Below, piece by piece: positions 37,689 to 52,446 of a stretch of DNA of 64,000 nucleotides. The notes beneath the pieces were generated by a model. It was not told the origin of the DNA. It saw nothing but the letters and a program-made list of their open reading frames with translations, and did not search any database. The position numbers were made by a program, and so were the translations under genes. This stretch comes from Aristolochia californica (taxonomy: Eukaryota; Streptophyta; Magnoliopsida; Piperales; Aristolochiaceae): contig JARWKL010000007.1 in the NCBI GenBank assembly GCA_029961685.1, positions 18,857,013-18,921,012 on the forward strand, given 5' to 3'. Positions within the stretch are counted from its first letter, which is position 1. Every line of letters starts with the position of its first letter.

Positions 37689-40377
37689 CGGGCTATTTTT
37701 TTTTAAGAAAAGACTTATGGAGAACAATTCAACACTCCGTTAAAAATTCCCCGCCAGCCCCTTTTCTCGACGATTGCAAAATCTGATATATAAAAACTAA
37801 AAAGAGCTTACAATCCCTAAAACATACAGACACTTTTTGGAATTATCTCTCTCTACATTTGTGCATTGTGATTTTCCATTTTAGAACTATAGTTTTTTCT
37901 TAAATCAAAACTTCAAGTTTTTAGCTCCCCCTTCATCCCGTAAACAAAAAAGACAAATAGATCAATACAAAATGAAAATTTAATTGTTGATGTACAGAGA
38001 AAATTTAAAACAACAAAAAAACTAAATAAATAAAACTTATTCACACACCACAAATGAACACAAAAGTTTTGCTATCCAAGTTTGGGAAATTCCACTAGTC
38101 CAACACTAATATCTTGGAATTTACATGCAGGAAATTTTTTCTACACATGTTTTAAAAATGGATATGCATGCTAGAAACATGTTAATGATTCAAATGACCT
38201 TTGGATCCAAAGTGTTTAAAGAGAATAACAAACGCTCATTAAATTCTCAAGTGAACGTGCGGTGGGATATTTGCCCGAGTCAAACAAGCCATTATTTTTC
38301 ACGTTTTCAATAAGTTGACCTAACAATCATAGAAGATTGTAAAGTGATTTGTCATGAGTAACGGGCTATATTTTTATAAGAAATGACTTATGGATTGGAA
38401 CTCAACACTCAGTTAAAAATCCCCCGCCTCCCCCTTTTCCCGACGATTGCAAAACCTGAGATATAAAAACGAAAAAGTGCGTACAATCCCTAAAAATTAT
38501 AGAAACTCTTTGGAATTATCTTTCTCTACATTTTTGCATTGTGCATTTCCATTTTAGATGAACATTTTTTTCATAAAAAAAAAATTTTAGTTTTTTGCTC
38601 TCCCTTCTTCCCATAAACAAAAAAGGCAAAGAGATCACAACAAAATGAAAATTTTATATTTCATGGATGGAAAAAATTTTAAACAATAAAGAAAGTAACA
38701 AAAGAAAATTAGTACACACACCACCAGTGAACACAAAAGTTGTGTTATCCAAGTTTTTGAAATTCCACGAGTCCAACACTATTATCTTGGAATTTTACAT
38801 GAAGGATATTTTTTCTACACATGTTTTAAAAATGGATATACATGCTACAAACATGTTAAAGATTCAAATGACCTATGGATCCAAAGCTTTTAAATAAAAT
38901 AACAAACGCTCATTAAATTCTCAAGTGAACATGCGGTTGGATATTTGCACGAGTCAAATAGCCATTATTTTGCCCATTTTCAAAAAGTTGACCTAACACT
39001 CATAGATGATTGTAAAGTGATTTGTCATGCGTAATGGGCTATATTTTTTTAAGAAATGACATATGGATTGGAAGTCAACACTCAGTTAAAAATCCCCCGC
39101 CTCCCCCTTTTCCTGACGATTGCAAAACCTTAGATAGAAAAACAAAAAAGTGCTTACGATCCCTAAAAATTACAGACAATTTTTGGATTTATCTCTCTCT
39201 ACATTTGTGCATTGTGCATTTCCATTTTAGATGTACACTTTTTTCTTAAATCAGAACTTTGAGTTTTCGCACTCCCTTCATGCTGTAAAAAAAAAGGCAA
39301 ATAAATCACAACAAACAAAAAATTTATAGTTGATGTGTGAAAAAAATTTAAAACAATAACAAATGTAAATAAAGAAAATTTATTCACACACCACAAATGA
39401 ACACAAAAGTTTTGTTATCCAAGTTTGGGAAATTGCACTAGTCCAACCCTAATAGCATTGAATTTTACATGAAAGAGATTTTTTCTACACATAGTTTAAA
39501 AATGGATATGCGTGCTTGAAACATGTTAAAGATTCAAACGTCCTAAGGATCCAAAGCTTTTAAAGGGAATGACAAACTCTCAATAAATTCTCAAGTGAAC
39601 GTGCGGTGGGATATTTGCCCAAGTCAAACCAGCCATTATTTTACCCATTTTCAAAAAGTTGACCTAACAATCATAGATGATTGTAAAGTGATTTTTCATG
39701 CGTAACGGGTTATATTTTTTTAAGAAATGACTTATGGATTGGAAATCAACACTCAGTGAAAAATCCCCCGCCTCCCCCTTTTCCCGACGATTGCAAAACC
39801 TTAGATATAAAAACGAAAAAGTGCTTACGATCACCAAAAATTATAGACACTATTTGGAATTATCTCTCTCTACATTTGTGCATTGTGCACTTCCATTTTA
39901 GATGTACACTTTTTTTTTTAAATCAGAACTTTGAGTTTTCGCTCTCCCTTCATCCCGTAAACAAAAAAGGCATGTAGATCACAACAAAATAAAAATTTTA
40001 TAGTTGATGTGTGGAAAAAATTTAAACAATAACTAATTTAAATAAAGAAAATTTATTCCCACACCACAAATGAACACAAAAGTTTTGTTATCCTAGTTTG
40101 GGAAATTCCACTAGTCCGACCCTAGTAGCTTGGAATTTTACATCAAGGAGATTTTTTTTCACAGGTTTTAAAAATGGATATGCTTGCTTGAAACATGTGA
40201 AATATTCAAATGACCTATGGATCCAAAGATTTTCAAGAGAATAAAAAACGATCATTAAATTCTCTAGTGAACGTGCGGTGGTATACTTACCCGAGTCTAA
40301 TGAGTCATTATTTTGCCCATTTTCAAAAAATTGACCTAACAATCATAGAAGATTGTAAAGTGATTTATCATGCGTAA
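37689..40377. repeat. Tetramer 1: A/B, B, C1, C2 (monomers 58-61)
   Basis: Starts are 37689, 38362, 39035 and 39706. Monomer 58 has an A-like head (GAACAATTC) and B body. Monomer 59 is B-like with the variant TTTTTTCATAAAAAAA. Monomer 60 is C1, defined by GAATGACAAAC, CTCAATAAATTC and a B-like TTTGCCC end. Monomer 61 is C2, defined by TGCTTGCTTGAAAC, GTGAAATATTC and TCTAATGAGTC. The period is about 2689 bp. Confidence 0.8.
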
Positions 40378-43065
40378 CGGGCTATATTTTTGTATGAAAT
40401 GACTTATGGATTGCACTTCAAAACTCAGTTAAAAATCCCCCGCCACTACCTTTTCCTAACGATTGAAAAACCTGAGATATAGAAACTAAAAAGAGCTTAC
40501 AATACCTAAAAAATATAGACACTGTTTGGAATTATCTCTCTCTACATTTGTGCATTGTACTTTTCCATTTTAGATGTACACTTTTTTCTTAAATAAAAAC
40601 TATGAGTTCTCGCTCTCCCTTCATCCCGAAAACAAAAAACGCAAAAAACTCACAACAAAATGAAAATTTTATAGTTGATGTATGGAAAAAATTTAAAACA
40701 ATAACAAATTTAAATAAAGAAAATTTATTCACACAACACAAAGGAACAGAAAAGTTTTGTTATCCAAGTTTGGGAAATTCCACTAGTTTAACCCTATTAG
40801 CTTTGAATTTTACAAGGAAGAGATTTCTTCTACACATGTTTTAAAAAAGGATAGGCATGTTTGAAACATGTTAAAGAAGCAAATGAGCTATGGATGCAAA
40901 CCTTTTAAAGAGAATAACAAACGCTCATTAAATTCTCAAGTGAACTTGCAGTGGGATATTTACCCGAGTCAAACATGCCATGATTTTGCTCATTTGCAAC
41001 AAGCTGACATAACAATAATAGATGATTGTAAAGTGATTTGTCATGCGTACCGGACTATATTTTTGTAAGAAATGACTTTTGGATTGGGAGTCAACACTCA
41101 GTTAAAAATCCCCCACCTCCCCCTTTTCCCGACGATTACAAAACTTGAGATATGAAAACGAAAATGTGCTTACAATCCCTAAAAATTACAGACACTCTTT
41201 GGAATTATCTCTCTCTACATTTTTGCATTGTACATTTCCATTTTAGTTGAACAATTCTTTTATAACAAAAAACATTGAGTTTTTCGCTCTCCCGTCATCA
41301 CGTAAACAAAAAAGGCAAAGAGATCACAAAAAAATGAAAATTAAATAGTTGATGTACGGAAAAAATTTAAAAAAAAAAAGTAAATAAAGAAAATTTATTC
41401 ACACACCACGAGTGAACACAAAAGTTTTGTTATCCAGGTTTTGGAAATTCCACATGTCCAACACTATTATCTTACAATTTTACGTGAAGGAAATTTTTTC
41501 TACATATGTTTTAAAAATTGATATGCATGCTAGAAACATGTTAAAGATTCAAATGACCTATGGATCCAAAGCTTTTGAAGTGAATAAAAAATACTCATTA
41601 AATTCTCAAGTGAACGTGCGGTGGGATATTTGCCCGAGTCAAACAAGCCATTATTTTGCCCATTTTCAAAAAGTTGACCTAACACTCATAGATGATTGTA
41701 AAGTGATTTGTCATGCGTAACGGGCTATATTTTTTTAAGAAATGACATATGGATGAGAAGTCAGCACTCAGTTAAAAATCCCCAGCCTCCCCTTGTTCCC
41801 GACGATTGCAAAACCTTATATATAAAAACGAAAAAGTGCTTACGATCCCTAAAAATTACAGACACTCTTTGGAATTATCTCTCTCTACATTATGCATTTT
41901 GCATTTCCATTTTAGATGTACCCTTTTTTCTTAAATAAAAAATTTGAGTTTTCGCACTCCCTTCATCCCGTAAACAAAAAAGGCAAATGAATCACAACAA
42001 AAAAAAAATTTATAGTTGATGTGTGGAAAAAATTTAAAACAATAACAAAAGTAAATAAAGAAAATTTATTCACACACCACAAATGAACACAAAAGTTTTG
42101 TTATCCAATTTTGGGAAATTCCACTAGTCCAACCCTAATAGCTTTGAATTTTACATGAAGGAGATTTTTTCTACACATGTTTTAAATATGGATATGCGTG
42201 CTTGAAACATGTTAAAGATTCAAATGACCTATGGATCCAAAGCTTTTAAAGAGAATGACAAACGCTCAATAAATTCTCAAGTGAACGTGCGGTTGGATAT
42301 TTGCCCGAGTCAAACAAGCCATTATTTTGCCCATTTTCAAAAAGTTGACCTAACAATCATAGATTATGGTAAAGTGATTTGTCATGCGTAACGGGCTATA
42401 TTTTTGTAAGAAATGACTTATGGATTGGAAGTCAACACTCACTTAAAAATTCCCTGCCACCCCCTTTTCCTGACGATTGCAAAACCTTAGATATAAAAAC
42501 GAAAAGGTGCTCATGATCCCTAAAACTTATAGACACTCTTTGGAATTATCTCCCTCTACATTTGTGCATTGTGCATTTTCATTTTAGATGTACACTTTTT
42601 TTTTTAAATCAGAACTTTGAGTTTTCGTTCTCCCCTCATCCCGTAAACAAAAAAGGCATGTTGATCACAACAAAATAAAAATTTTATAGTTGATGAGTGG
42701 AAAAAATTTAAAACAATAACTAATGTAAATAATGAAAATTTATTCACACACATTAAATGAACACAAAAGTTTTGTTACCCTAGTATGGCAAATTCCACTA
42801 GTCCAACACTATTATCTTGGAATTTTACATGAAGGAGATTTTTTCTACACATGTTTTTAAAATGGATATGCTTGCTTGAAACATGTTAAAGATTCAAATG
42901 ACCTATGGATCCAAAGATTTTAAAGATAATAACAAACATTTATTAAATTCTCCAGTGAACGTGCAGTGGGATATTTACCCGAGTCTAACGAGTCAATATT
43001 TTGCCCATTTTCAAAAATTTGACCTAACAATCATAGATGATAGTAAAGTGATTTATCATGCCTAA
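40378..43065. repeat. Tetramer 2: A, B, C1, C2 (monomers 62-65)
   Basis: Starts are 40378 A, 41051 B, 41721 C1 and 42392 C2; the total is 2688 bp. C1 carries GAATGACAAACGCTCAATAA near 42252. C2 carries TGCTTGCTTGAAAC and CTAACGAGTC. This is the cleanest example of the four-monomer HOR. Confidence 0.88.
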
Positions 43066-45745
43066 CGGGCTATATTTTTGTAAGAAATGACTTATGGATG
43101 GCAATTCAACACTGAGTTAAAAATCCTCTGCTACCCCCTTTTCCCGACGATTGCAAAACCTGAGATATAAAAACTAAAAAGAGCTTATAATCCCTAAAAA
43201 ATACAGTCACTCTTTGGAATTATCTCTCTCTACATTTGTGCATTGTACTTTTCCATTTTAGAAGTACACTTTTCTCTTAAATCAAAACTTTGAGTTTTCG
43301 CTCTCCCTTCATCCCGGAACCTAAAAAGGCAAAAAGCTCAGAACAAAATGAAACTTTTATAGTTGATGTATGGAAAAAATTTAAAACAATAACAAATGTA
43401 AATAAAGAAAATTTATTCACACAACATAAATGAACACAAAAGTTTTGTTATCCACGTTTGGGAAATTCCACTAGTTTAACCCTAATAGCTTGGAATTTTA
43501 CAAGAAAGAGATTTCTTCTACACATGTTTTAAAAATGGATATGCATGATTGAAACATGTTAAAGAAGTAAATGAGCTATGGATGCAAACCTTTTAAAGAG
43601 AATAACAAACGCTCATTAAATTCTCAAGTGAACTTGCAGTGGGATATTTATCCGAATCAAACATGCCATTATTTTGCTCATTTGCAAAAAATAGACATAA
43701 CAATCATAGATGATTGTAAAGTGATTTATCATGCGTAACGGGCTATATTTTTGTAAGAAATGACTTTTGGATTGGGAGTCAACACTCATTTAAAAATCCC
43801 CCACCTCTCCATTTTCCCGACGATTGCGAAACATGTGATATAAAAATGAAAAATGCTCACAATCCCTAAAAATTACAGACACTTTTTAGAATTATCTCTC
43901 TCTGCATTTGTGCATTGTGCATTTCAAAAATAGATGAACAATTTTTTCATCAAAAAAATATTTGAGTTTTTGGCTCTCCCTTCCTCCCGTAAACAAAAAA
44001 GGCAAACAGATCACAACAAAATGAAAATTTTACAGTGGATGTACGGAATAAATTTACAACAATAAAAAAATTAAATAAAGAAATTTTATTCGCAAACCAC
44101 CACTGAACACAAAAGTTTTGTTATCCAAGTTTGGAAAATTCCACTAGTCCAACACTATTATCTTGGAATTTCACATGAAGGAGATTTTTTCTACACATGT
44201 TTTAAAAATGGATATGCATGTTAGAAACATGTTAAAGATTCAAATGACCTATGGATCCAAAGCTTTTAAAGAGAATAATAAACGCTCATTAAATTCTCAA
44301 GTGAACGTGCGGTGGATATTTGCCCGAGTCAAACAAGCCATTATTTTGCCCATTTTCAAAAAGTTGACCTAACACTCATAGATGATTGTAAAATGATTTG
44401 TCATGCGTAACGGGCTATATTTTTTTAAGAAATGACATATGGATTTGAAGTCAACACTCAGTTAAAGATACCCCGCCTCCCCCTTTTCCCGATGATTGCA
44501 AAACCTTATATGTAAAAAGGAAAAAGTGTTTACGATCCCTAAAAATTACAGACACTCTTTGGAATTATCTCTCTCTACACTTGCTCATTGTGCATTTCCA
44601 TTTTAGATGTACACTTTTTTCTTAAATCAGAAATTTGAGTTTTCGCACTCCCTTCATCCCGTAAACAGAAAAGGCAAATAAATCACAACAAAAAAAAATT
44701 TATAGTTGATGTGTGGAAAAAAATTAAAACAATAACTAATGTAAATGAAGAAAATTAATTCACACACCACAAATGAACACTAAATTTTTCTTATCCAAGT
44801 TTGGAAATTCCACTAGTCCAACCCTAATCGCTTGGAATTTTACATGAAGGAGATTTTTTCTACACTTGTTTTAAAAATGGATATGCATGCATGAAACATG
44901 TTAAAGATTCAAATGACCTATGGATCCAAAGCTTTTAAAGAGAATGACAAACGCTCAATAAATTCTCAACTGAACGTGCGGTGGGATATTTGCCCGAGTC
45001 AAACAAGCCATTATTTTGCCCATTTTCAAAAAGTTGACCTAACACTCATAGATGATTGTAAATTGATTTGTCATGCGTAACGGGCTATATTTTTTTAAGA
45101 AATGACATATGGATATGAAGTCAACACTCAGTTAAAGATACCCCGCCTCCCCCTTTTCCCGACGATTGCAAAACCTTAGATGTAAAAAGGAAAAAGTGTT
45201 TACGATCCCTAAAAATTACAGACACTCTTTGGAATTATCTCTCTCTACATTTGTTCATTGTGCATTTCCATTTTAGATGTACAGTTTTTTCTTAAATAAG
45301 AACTTTGAGTGAAAGCACACCCTTCATCCCGTAAACAAAAAAGGCAAATAAATAACAACTAAAAAAAATTATAGTTGATGTGTGGAAAAAATTTAAAACA
45401 ATAACTAATGTAAATCAAAAAAATTTATTCACACACCACAAATGAACACAAAAGTTTTGTTATCCTAGTTTGGGAAATTCCACTAGAACAACCCAAATAG
45501 GTTGGAATTTAACATGAAGGAGATTTTTTCTTCGCATGTTTTTAAAATGGATATGCTTGCTTGAAACATGTGAAATATTCAAATGATGGATTCAAAGATT
45601 TTAAAGAGAATAACAAACGCTCATTAAATTCTCCAGTGAACGTGCGGTGGGATATTTACCCGAGTCTAACGAGTCATTATTTTGCCCATTTTCAAAAAGT
45701 TGACCTAACACCATAGATGATTGTAAACTGATTTGTCATGCGTAA
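43066..45745. repeat. Tetramer 3: A, B, C1, C2 (monomers 66-69)
   Basis: Starts are 43066 A, 43739 B, 44411 C1 and 45081 C2; the total is 2680 bp. The A monomers here and at 40378 share GATGCAAACCTTTTAAAG and AAAGAAG in place of AAAGATG. Monomer 69 lost about 5 bp (AAATGATGGATTC near 45584) and carries an altered GAGTGAAAGCACACCC segment near 45307. Confidence 0.87.
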
Positions 45746-48700
45746 TGGGCTATATTTTCTTAAGAAATGACCTATGGATTGGAAGTCAATACTCAGTTAA
45801 AAATCCCCCGCCATCCCCTTTTCCCGACGATTGCAAAACCTAAGATATAAAACGAAAAAGTGCTTACGATCCCTAAAAATTACAGACACTCTTTGGAATT
45901 ATCTCTCTCTACATTTGTGCATTGTACTTTTCCATTTTAGATGTACACTTTTTTCTTAAATTAAAACTTTGAGTTTTCGCTCTCCCTTCATCCCGTAAAC
46001 AAAAAAGGCAAAAAGCTCACAACAAAATGAAAATTTTATAGTTGATGTATGGAAAAAATTTAAAACAATAACAAATGTAAATAGAGAAAATTTATTCATA
46101 CAACACAAATGAACACAAAATTTTTGATATCTAGGTATGGAAATTCCACTAGTTTAACCCTGGAATTTTAAAAGAAAGAGATTTCTTCTACACATGTTTT
46201 AAAAATGGAAATGCATGTTTGAAACATGTAAAAGAAGCAAATGAGCTATGGATGCAAACCTTTTAAAGAGAATAACAAACGCTCATTAAATTCTCATATG
46301 AACATGCAGTGGGATATTTACCCGAATCAAACATGCCATTATTTTGCTCATTTGAAAAAAGCTGAAATAACAATCATAGTTGATTGTAAAGTGATTTATC
46401 ATGCGTAACGGGCTATTTTTTTTGTAAGAAATGACTTTTGGATTGGGAGTCAACACTCAGTTAAAAATCCCCCACCTCTCCCTTTTCCTGACGATTGCCA
46501 AACATGAGATATAAAAACAAAAAATGCTCACAATCCCTAAAAATTACAGACACTCTTTGGAATTATCTCTTTCTACATTTTGTGCATAGTGCATTTCCAT
46601 TTTAGATGCACAATTTTTTCATAAAAAAAAATTTGAGTTTTTCGCTCTCCCTTCATCCTGTAAACAAAAAAGGCAAAGAGATAACAACAAAATGAAAATT
46701 TTATAGTTGATGTACGGAATAAATTTAAAACAATAAAAAATTTAATTAAAGAAAATTAATTCACACACCACCAGTGAACACAAAAGTTTTGTTATCCAAG
46801 TTTTGGAAATTCCACTAGTCCAACACTATTATCTTGGAATTTTACATGAAGGAGATTTTTTCTACACATGCTTTAAAAATGGATATGCATGCTAGAAACA
46901 TGTTAAAGTTTCAAATGACCTATGGATCCAAAGCTTTTAAAGAGCATAATAAACACTAATTAAATTCTCAAGTGAACGTGCGGTGGATATTTGCCCGAGT
47001 CAAACAAGCCATTATTTTGCCCATTTTAAAAAAGTTGACCTAACACTCATAGATGATTGTAAAGTGATTTGTCATGCGTAACAGGCTTTATTTTTTTAAG
47101 AAATGACATATTGATTGGTAGTCAACACTCAGTTAAAAATCCCCCGCCACCCCCTTTTCCCGACGATTGGAAAACCTTAGATATAAATATGAAAAAGTGC
47201 TTACGATCCCTAAAAATTACAGACACTCTTTGGAATTATCTCTCTCTACATTTGTGCATAGTGCATTTCCATTTTAGATGTACACTTTTTTCTTAAATCG
47301 GGACTTTCAATTTTCGCACACCCTTCATCCCATAAACAAAAAAGGCAAATAAATCACAACAAAAAAAAAATTAATAGTTCATGGGTCAAAAAATTTTAAA
47401 AAATAACAAATGTATATAAAGAAAATTTATTCACACACCACAAATGAACACAAAAATTTTGTTATCCAAGTTTGGGAAATTCCACTAGTCCAACCCTAAA
47501 AGCTTTGAATTTTACATGAAGGAGATTTTTTCTATACAAGTTTTAAAAATGGAAATGCGTGCGTGAAAAATCTTAAAGATTCAAATGTCCTATGGATCCA
47601 AAGCTTTTAAAGAGAATGACAAACGCTCGATAAATTCTCAAGTGAACTTGCGGTGGGATATTAGCCTGAGTCAAACAAGCCATTATTTTTCCCCTTTTCA
47701 AAAAGTTGACCTAACAATCATAGATGATTGTAAAGTGATTTGTCATGCGTAACGAGCCTTATTATTTTAAGAAATGACTTATGGATTGGAAGTCAACACT
47801 CAGTTAAAAATCCCCCTCCATCCCCTTTTCCCGACGATTGCAAAAACTTAGATATAAAAACGAAAAAGTGCTTATGATCCCTAAAAATAACAGACACTCT
47901 TTGGAATTATCTCCCTCTACATTTGTGCATTGTACATTTCCATTTTAGATGTACACTTTTTTCTTAAATCAGAACTTTGAGTTTTCGCATTCCCTTCATC
48001 CCGTAAACAAAAAAGGCATGAAGATCACAACAAAATAAAAAATTTATAGTTGATGTCTGGAAAAAATTTAAAACAATAACTAATGTAAATAAAGAAAATT
48101 TATTCACACACCACAAATGAACACAAAAATTTTGTTATCCTAGTTTGGGAAATTCCACTAGTCCAACCCTAATAGCTTGGAATTTTACATGAAGGAGATT
48201 TTTTCTTCACATGTTTTTAAAATGGATATGCTTGCTTGAAACATTTGAAATATTCAAATGACCTATGGATCCAAGGATTTTAAAGAGAATAACAAACGTT
48301 CATTAAATTCTCCAGTGAACGTGCGGTGGGATTTTTACCCGAGTCTAACGAGTCATTATTTTGCCCATTTTCAAAAAGTTGACCAAACAATCATAGATGA
48401 TTGTAAAGTGATTTGTCATGTGTGACGGGCTATATTTTTGTAAGAAATGACTTATGGATTGGAAGTGAACACTCAATTAAAAATCCCCCGCCTCCCCCTT
48501 TTCTCGACGATTGCAAAACCTTAGAAATAAAAATGAAAAAGTGCTTACTATCCATAAAAATTACAGACACTCTTTGGAATTATCTCTCTCTACATTAGTA
48601 CATTGTGCATTTCCATTTTAGATGTACACCTTTTTCTTAAATCAGAATGAATTTTCGCTCTCCATTCTTCCCATAAACAAAAAAGACAAATAGACCACAA

Positions 48701-49766
48701 GAAAATAAAAATGTTATAGTTGATGTGTAGAAAAAATTTAAAACAATAACTAATGTAAATAAAGAAAATTTATTCACACATCACAAATGAACACAAAAAT
48801 TTTGTTATCCTAGTTTTGGAAATTCCACTAGTCCAACCCTAATAGCTTGGAATTTTACATGAAGGAGATTTTTTCTTCACATGTTTTTAAAATGGATATG
48901 CTTGCTTAAAACATGTGAAATATTCAAATGACCTCTGGATCCAAAGATTTTAAAGAGAATAACAAACGTTCATTAAATTCTCCAGTGAACGTGCGGTGGG
49001 ATATTTACCCGAGTCTAACGAGTCATTCTTTTGCCCATAATAAAAAAGTTGACCAAACAATCATAGATGATTGTAAAGTAATTTGTCATGTGTGACGGGC
49101 TATATTTTTGTAAGAAATGACTTATGGATTGGAAGTCAACACTCAATTAAAAATCCCCCGCCTCCCCCTTTTCCCGACGATTGCAAAACCTTAGATATAA
49201 AAACGAAAATGTGCTTAAGATCCCTAAAAATTACAGACACTCTTTGGAATTATCTCTCTCTACATTTGTCCATTGTGCATTTCCATTTTAGATGTACAAT
49301 TTTTTTTTAAATCAGACCTTTGAGTTTTCGCTCTCCTTCATCCCGTAAACAAAAAAGGCATGTAGATCACAAGAAAATAAAAATTTTATAGTTGATGTGG
49401 GAAAAAATTTAAAGCAATAACTAATGTAAATAAAGAAAATTTATTCACACACCACAATTGAACACAAAAATTTTGTTATCCTAGTTTGGGAAATTCAACT
49501 AGTCCAACCCTAATAGCTATGAATTTTATATGAAAGAGATTTTTTATTCACATGTTTTTAAAATGGATATGCTTGCTTGAAACATGTGAAATATTCAAAT
49601 GACCTATGGATCCAAAGATTTTAAAGAGAATAACGAACGCTCATTAAATTCTCAAGTGAACGTTCGGTGGGATATTTACCCGAGTCTAACGAGTCATTAT
49701 TTTGCCCATTTTCAAAAATTTGACCTAACAATCATAGATTATTATAAAGTGATTTATCATGCGTAA
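45746..49766. repeat. Six-monomer variant: C/A, B, C1, C2, C2, C2 (monomers 70-75)
   Basis: Starts are 45746 C/A hybrid, 46409 B, 47082 C1 and then C2-type 47753, 48426 and 49096. Monomer 70 has a C head and changes to A near 45922 (GTGCATTGTACTTTTCC). Monomers 73-75 all carry TGCTTGCTT(G/A)AAAC. Heads 74 and 75 share the rare TGTGACGGGCTAT start and GACCAAACAATC before it, which marks a local tandem expansion of C2. Confidence 0.85.
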
Positions 49767-52446
49767 CGGCCTATATTTTTGTAAGAAATGACTTATGGAT
49801 TGCAATTCAAAACTCAGTTAAAAATCCCCTGCCACCCCCTTTTCCCGACGATTGCAAAACCTGAGATAAAAAAACTAAAAAGAGCTTACAATCCCTAAAA
49901 AATATAGAAATTCTTTCGAATTATCTCTCTCTACATTTCTGCATTGTACTTTTCCATTTTAAATGTAAACTTTTTTCTTAAATTAAAATTTTGAGTTTTT
50001 GCTCTCCCTTCAACCCGGAAACAAAAAAGGGAAAAAGCACACAACAAAATGAAAATTTTATAGTTGATGTATGCAAAAAATTTAAAACAATAATAAATTT
50101 AAGTAAAAAAAATTTATTCACACAACACAAATGAACACAAAAGTTTTGTTATCCAAGTTCAGGAAAAATTCCACTAGTTTAACCCTAATAGCTTGGAATT
50201 TTACAAGAAAGAGATTTCTTCTCCACATGTTTTAAAAATGGTTATGCATGTTTGAAACATGTTAAAGAAGCAAATGACCTATGGATGCAAACCTTTTGAA
50301 TTGAATAACAAACGTTCAATAAATTCTCAAGTGCGCATGGAGTGGGATATTTATCCGAGTCAAACATGCCATTATTTTGCTGATTTGCTAAAAGCTGACA
50401 AAATAATTATAGATGATTTTAAAGTGATTTATCATGTGTAACTGGCTATATTTTTGTAAGAAATGACATTTGGATTGGGAGTCAACACTCAGTTAAAAAT
50501 CCCCCACCTCCCCCTTTTCCCGACGATTGGAAAACCTGTGATATAAAAATGAAAAACTGCTTACAATCCCTAAAAATTACACACACTCTTTGGAATTATC
50601 TCTCTCTACATTTGTGCATTGTGCATTTCCATTTTAGATGTACAATTTTTTCATAAAAAAAACTTCGCTCACCCTTCATCCCGTAACCAAAAAAGGCAAA
50701 GAGATCACAACAAAATTTAAAATTTATAGTTCATGTACGGAAAAAATTTAAAACAATAAAAAAGTAAATCAAGAAAATTTATTCACACACCACCAGTGAA
50801 CACAAAAGTTTTGTTATCCAAGTTTCGGAAATTCCACTAGTCCAACACTATTATCTTGGAATTTTACATGAAGGAGATTTTTTCTACACATGTTTTAAAA
50901 ATGGATATGCATGCTAGAAACATGTTAAAGATTAAAATGACCTATGGATCCAAAGCTTTTAAAGAGAATAACAAACACTCATTAAATTCTCAAGTGAACG
51001 TGCGGTGGGATATTAGCCCGAGTCAAACAAGCTATTATTTTGCCCATTTTCAAAAAGTTGACCAAACATTCATAGATGATTGTAAAGTGATTTGTCATGG
51101 GTAAAGGGCTATATTTTTTAAAGAAATGACATATCGATTGGAAGTCAACAATCAATTAAAAATCCCCCGCATCCCCCTTTTCCCGACGATTGCAAAACCA
51201 TAGATATGAAAACGAAAAAGTGCTTACGATCCCTAAAAATTACAAACACTCTTTGGAATTATCTCTTCTTCATTTGTGCATTGTGCATTTCCATTTTAGA
51301 TGTACACTTTTTTCTTAAATCAGAACTTTTAAGTTTTCGTACTCCCTTCATCCCGTAAAAAAAAAGGAAACTAAATCACAACAAAAAAAATTTATAGTTG
51401 ATGGGTGGAAAAAATTTAAAACAATAACTAATGTAAATAAAGAAAATTAATTCACACACCACAAATGAACACAAAAGTTTTGTTATCCAAATTTTAGAAA
51501 TTCCACTTGTCCAACTCTAAAAGCTTGGAATTTTACATGAAGGAGATTTTTTCCCCACATGTTTTAAAAATGGATATGCATGCTTTAAACATGTTAAAGA
51601 TTCAAATGACCTATGGATCCAAAGCTTTTAAAGAGAATGACAAACGCTCAATAAATTCTCAAGTGAACATGCGGTGGGATATTTGCCTGAGTCAAACTAG
51701 CCATTATTTTGCCCATATTCAAAAAGTTGACCTAACAATCATAGATGATTGTAAAGTGATTTGTCATGCGTAACGGGCTATATTTTTGTAAGAAATGACT
51801 TATGGATTGGAAGTCAACACTCAGTTAAAAAACCCCTGCCTCCCCCTTTTCCCGACGATTGCAAAACCTTAGATATAAAAAGGAAAAAGTGCTTAAGATC
51901 CCTAAAAAATACAGACACTCTTTGGAATTATCTCTGTCTACATTTGTGCATTGTACTTTTCCATTTTAGATGTACATTTTTTTCTTAAATAAAAACTTTG
52001 AGTTTTCGCTCTCCATTCATCCCGGAAACAAAAAAGGCAAAAAGCTCACAAAAAAATGATAATTTTATAGTTGATGTATGGAAAAATTTTAAAACAATAA
52101 CAAATGTAAATAAAGAAAATTTATTCACACAAAACAAATGAACACAAAAGTTTTGTTATCCAAGTTTGGGAAATTCCACTAGTTTAACCCTAACAGCTTG
52201 GAATTTTACAAGAAAGAGATTTCTTCTATACATGTTTTAAAAATGGATATGCATGTTTGAAACATGTTAAAGATGCAAATGAGCTATGGAAGCAAAACTT
52301 TTAAAGATAATAACAAACGCTCATTAAATTCTCAAGTGAACTTGCGGTGGGATATTTACCCGAGTCAAACATGCCATTATTTTGCCAATTTGTAAAAAGA
52401 TGACATAAAAATCATAGATTATTGTAAAGTGATTTATCATGCGTAA
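49767..52446. repeat. Tetramer variant: A, B, C1, C2/A hybrid (monomers 76-79)
   Basis: Starts are 49767, 50442, 51105 and 51774. Monomer 79 has a C head and changes to A near 51953 (GTGCATTGTACTTTTCC), at the same internal position as monomer 70. It therefore replaces C2 plus the following A by one monomer, and a B head follows at 52447. Monomer 77 lacks about 10 bp of the TTTGAGTTTTTCGC region (reads AAAAAACTTCGCTCACCC near 50660). Confidence 0.83.
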
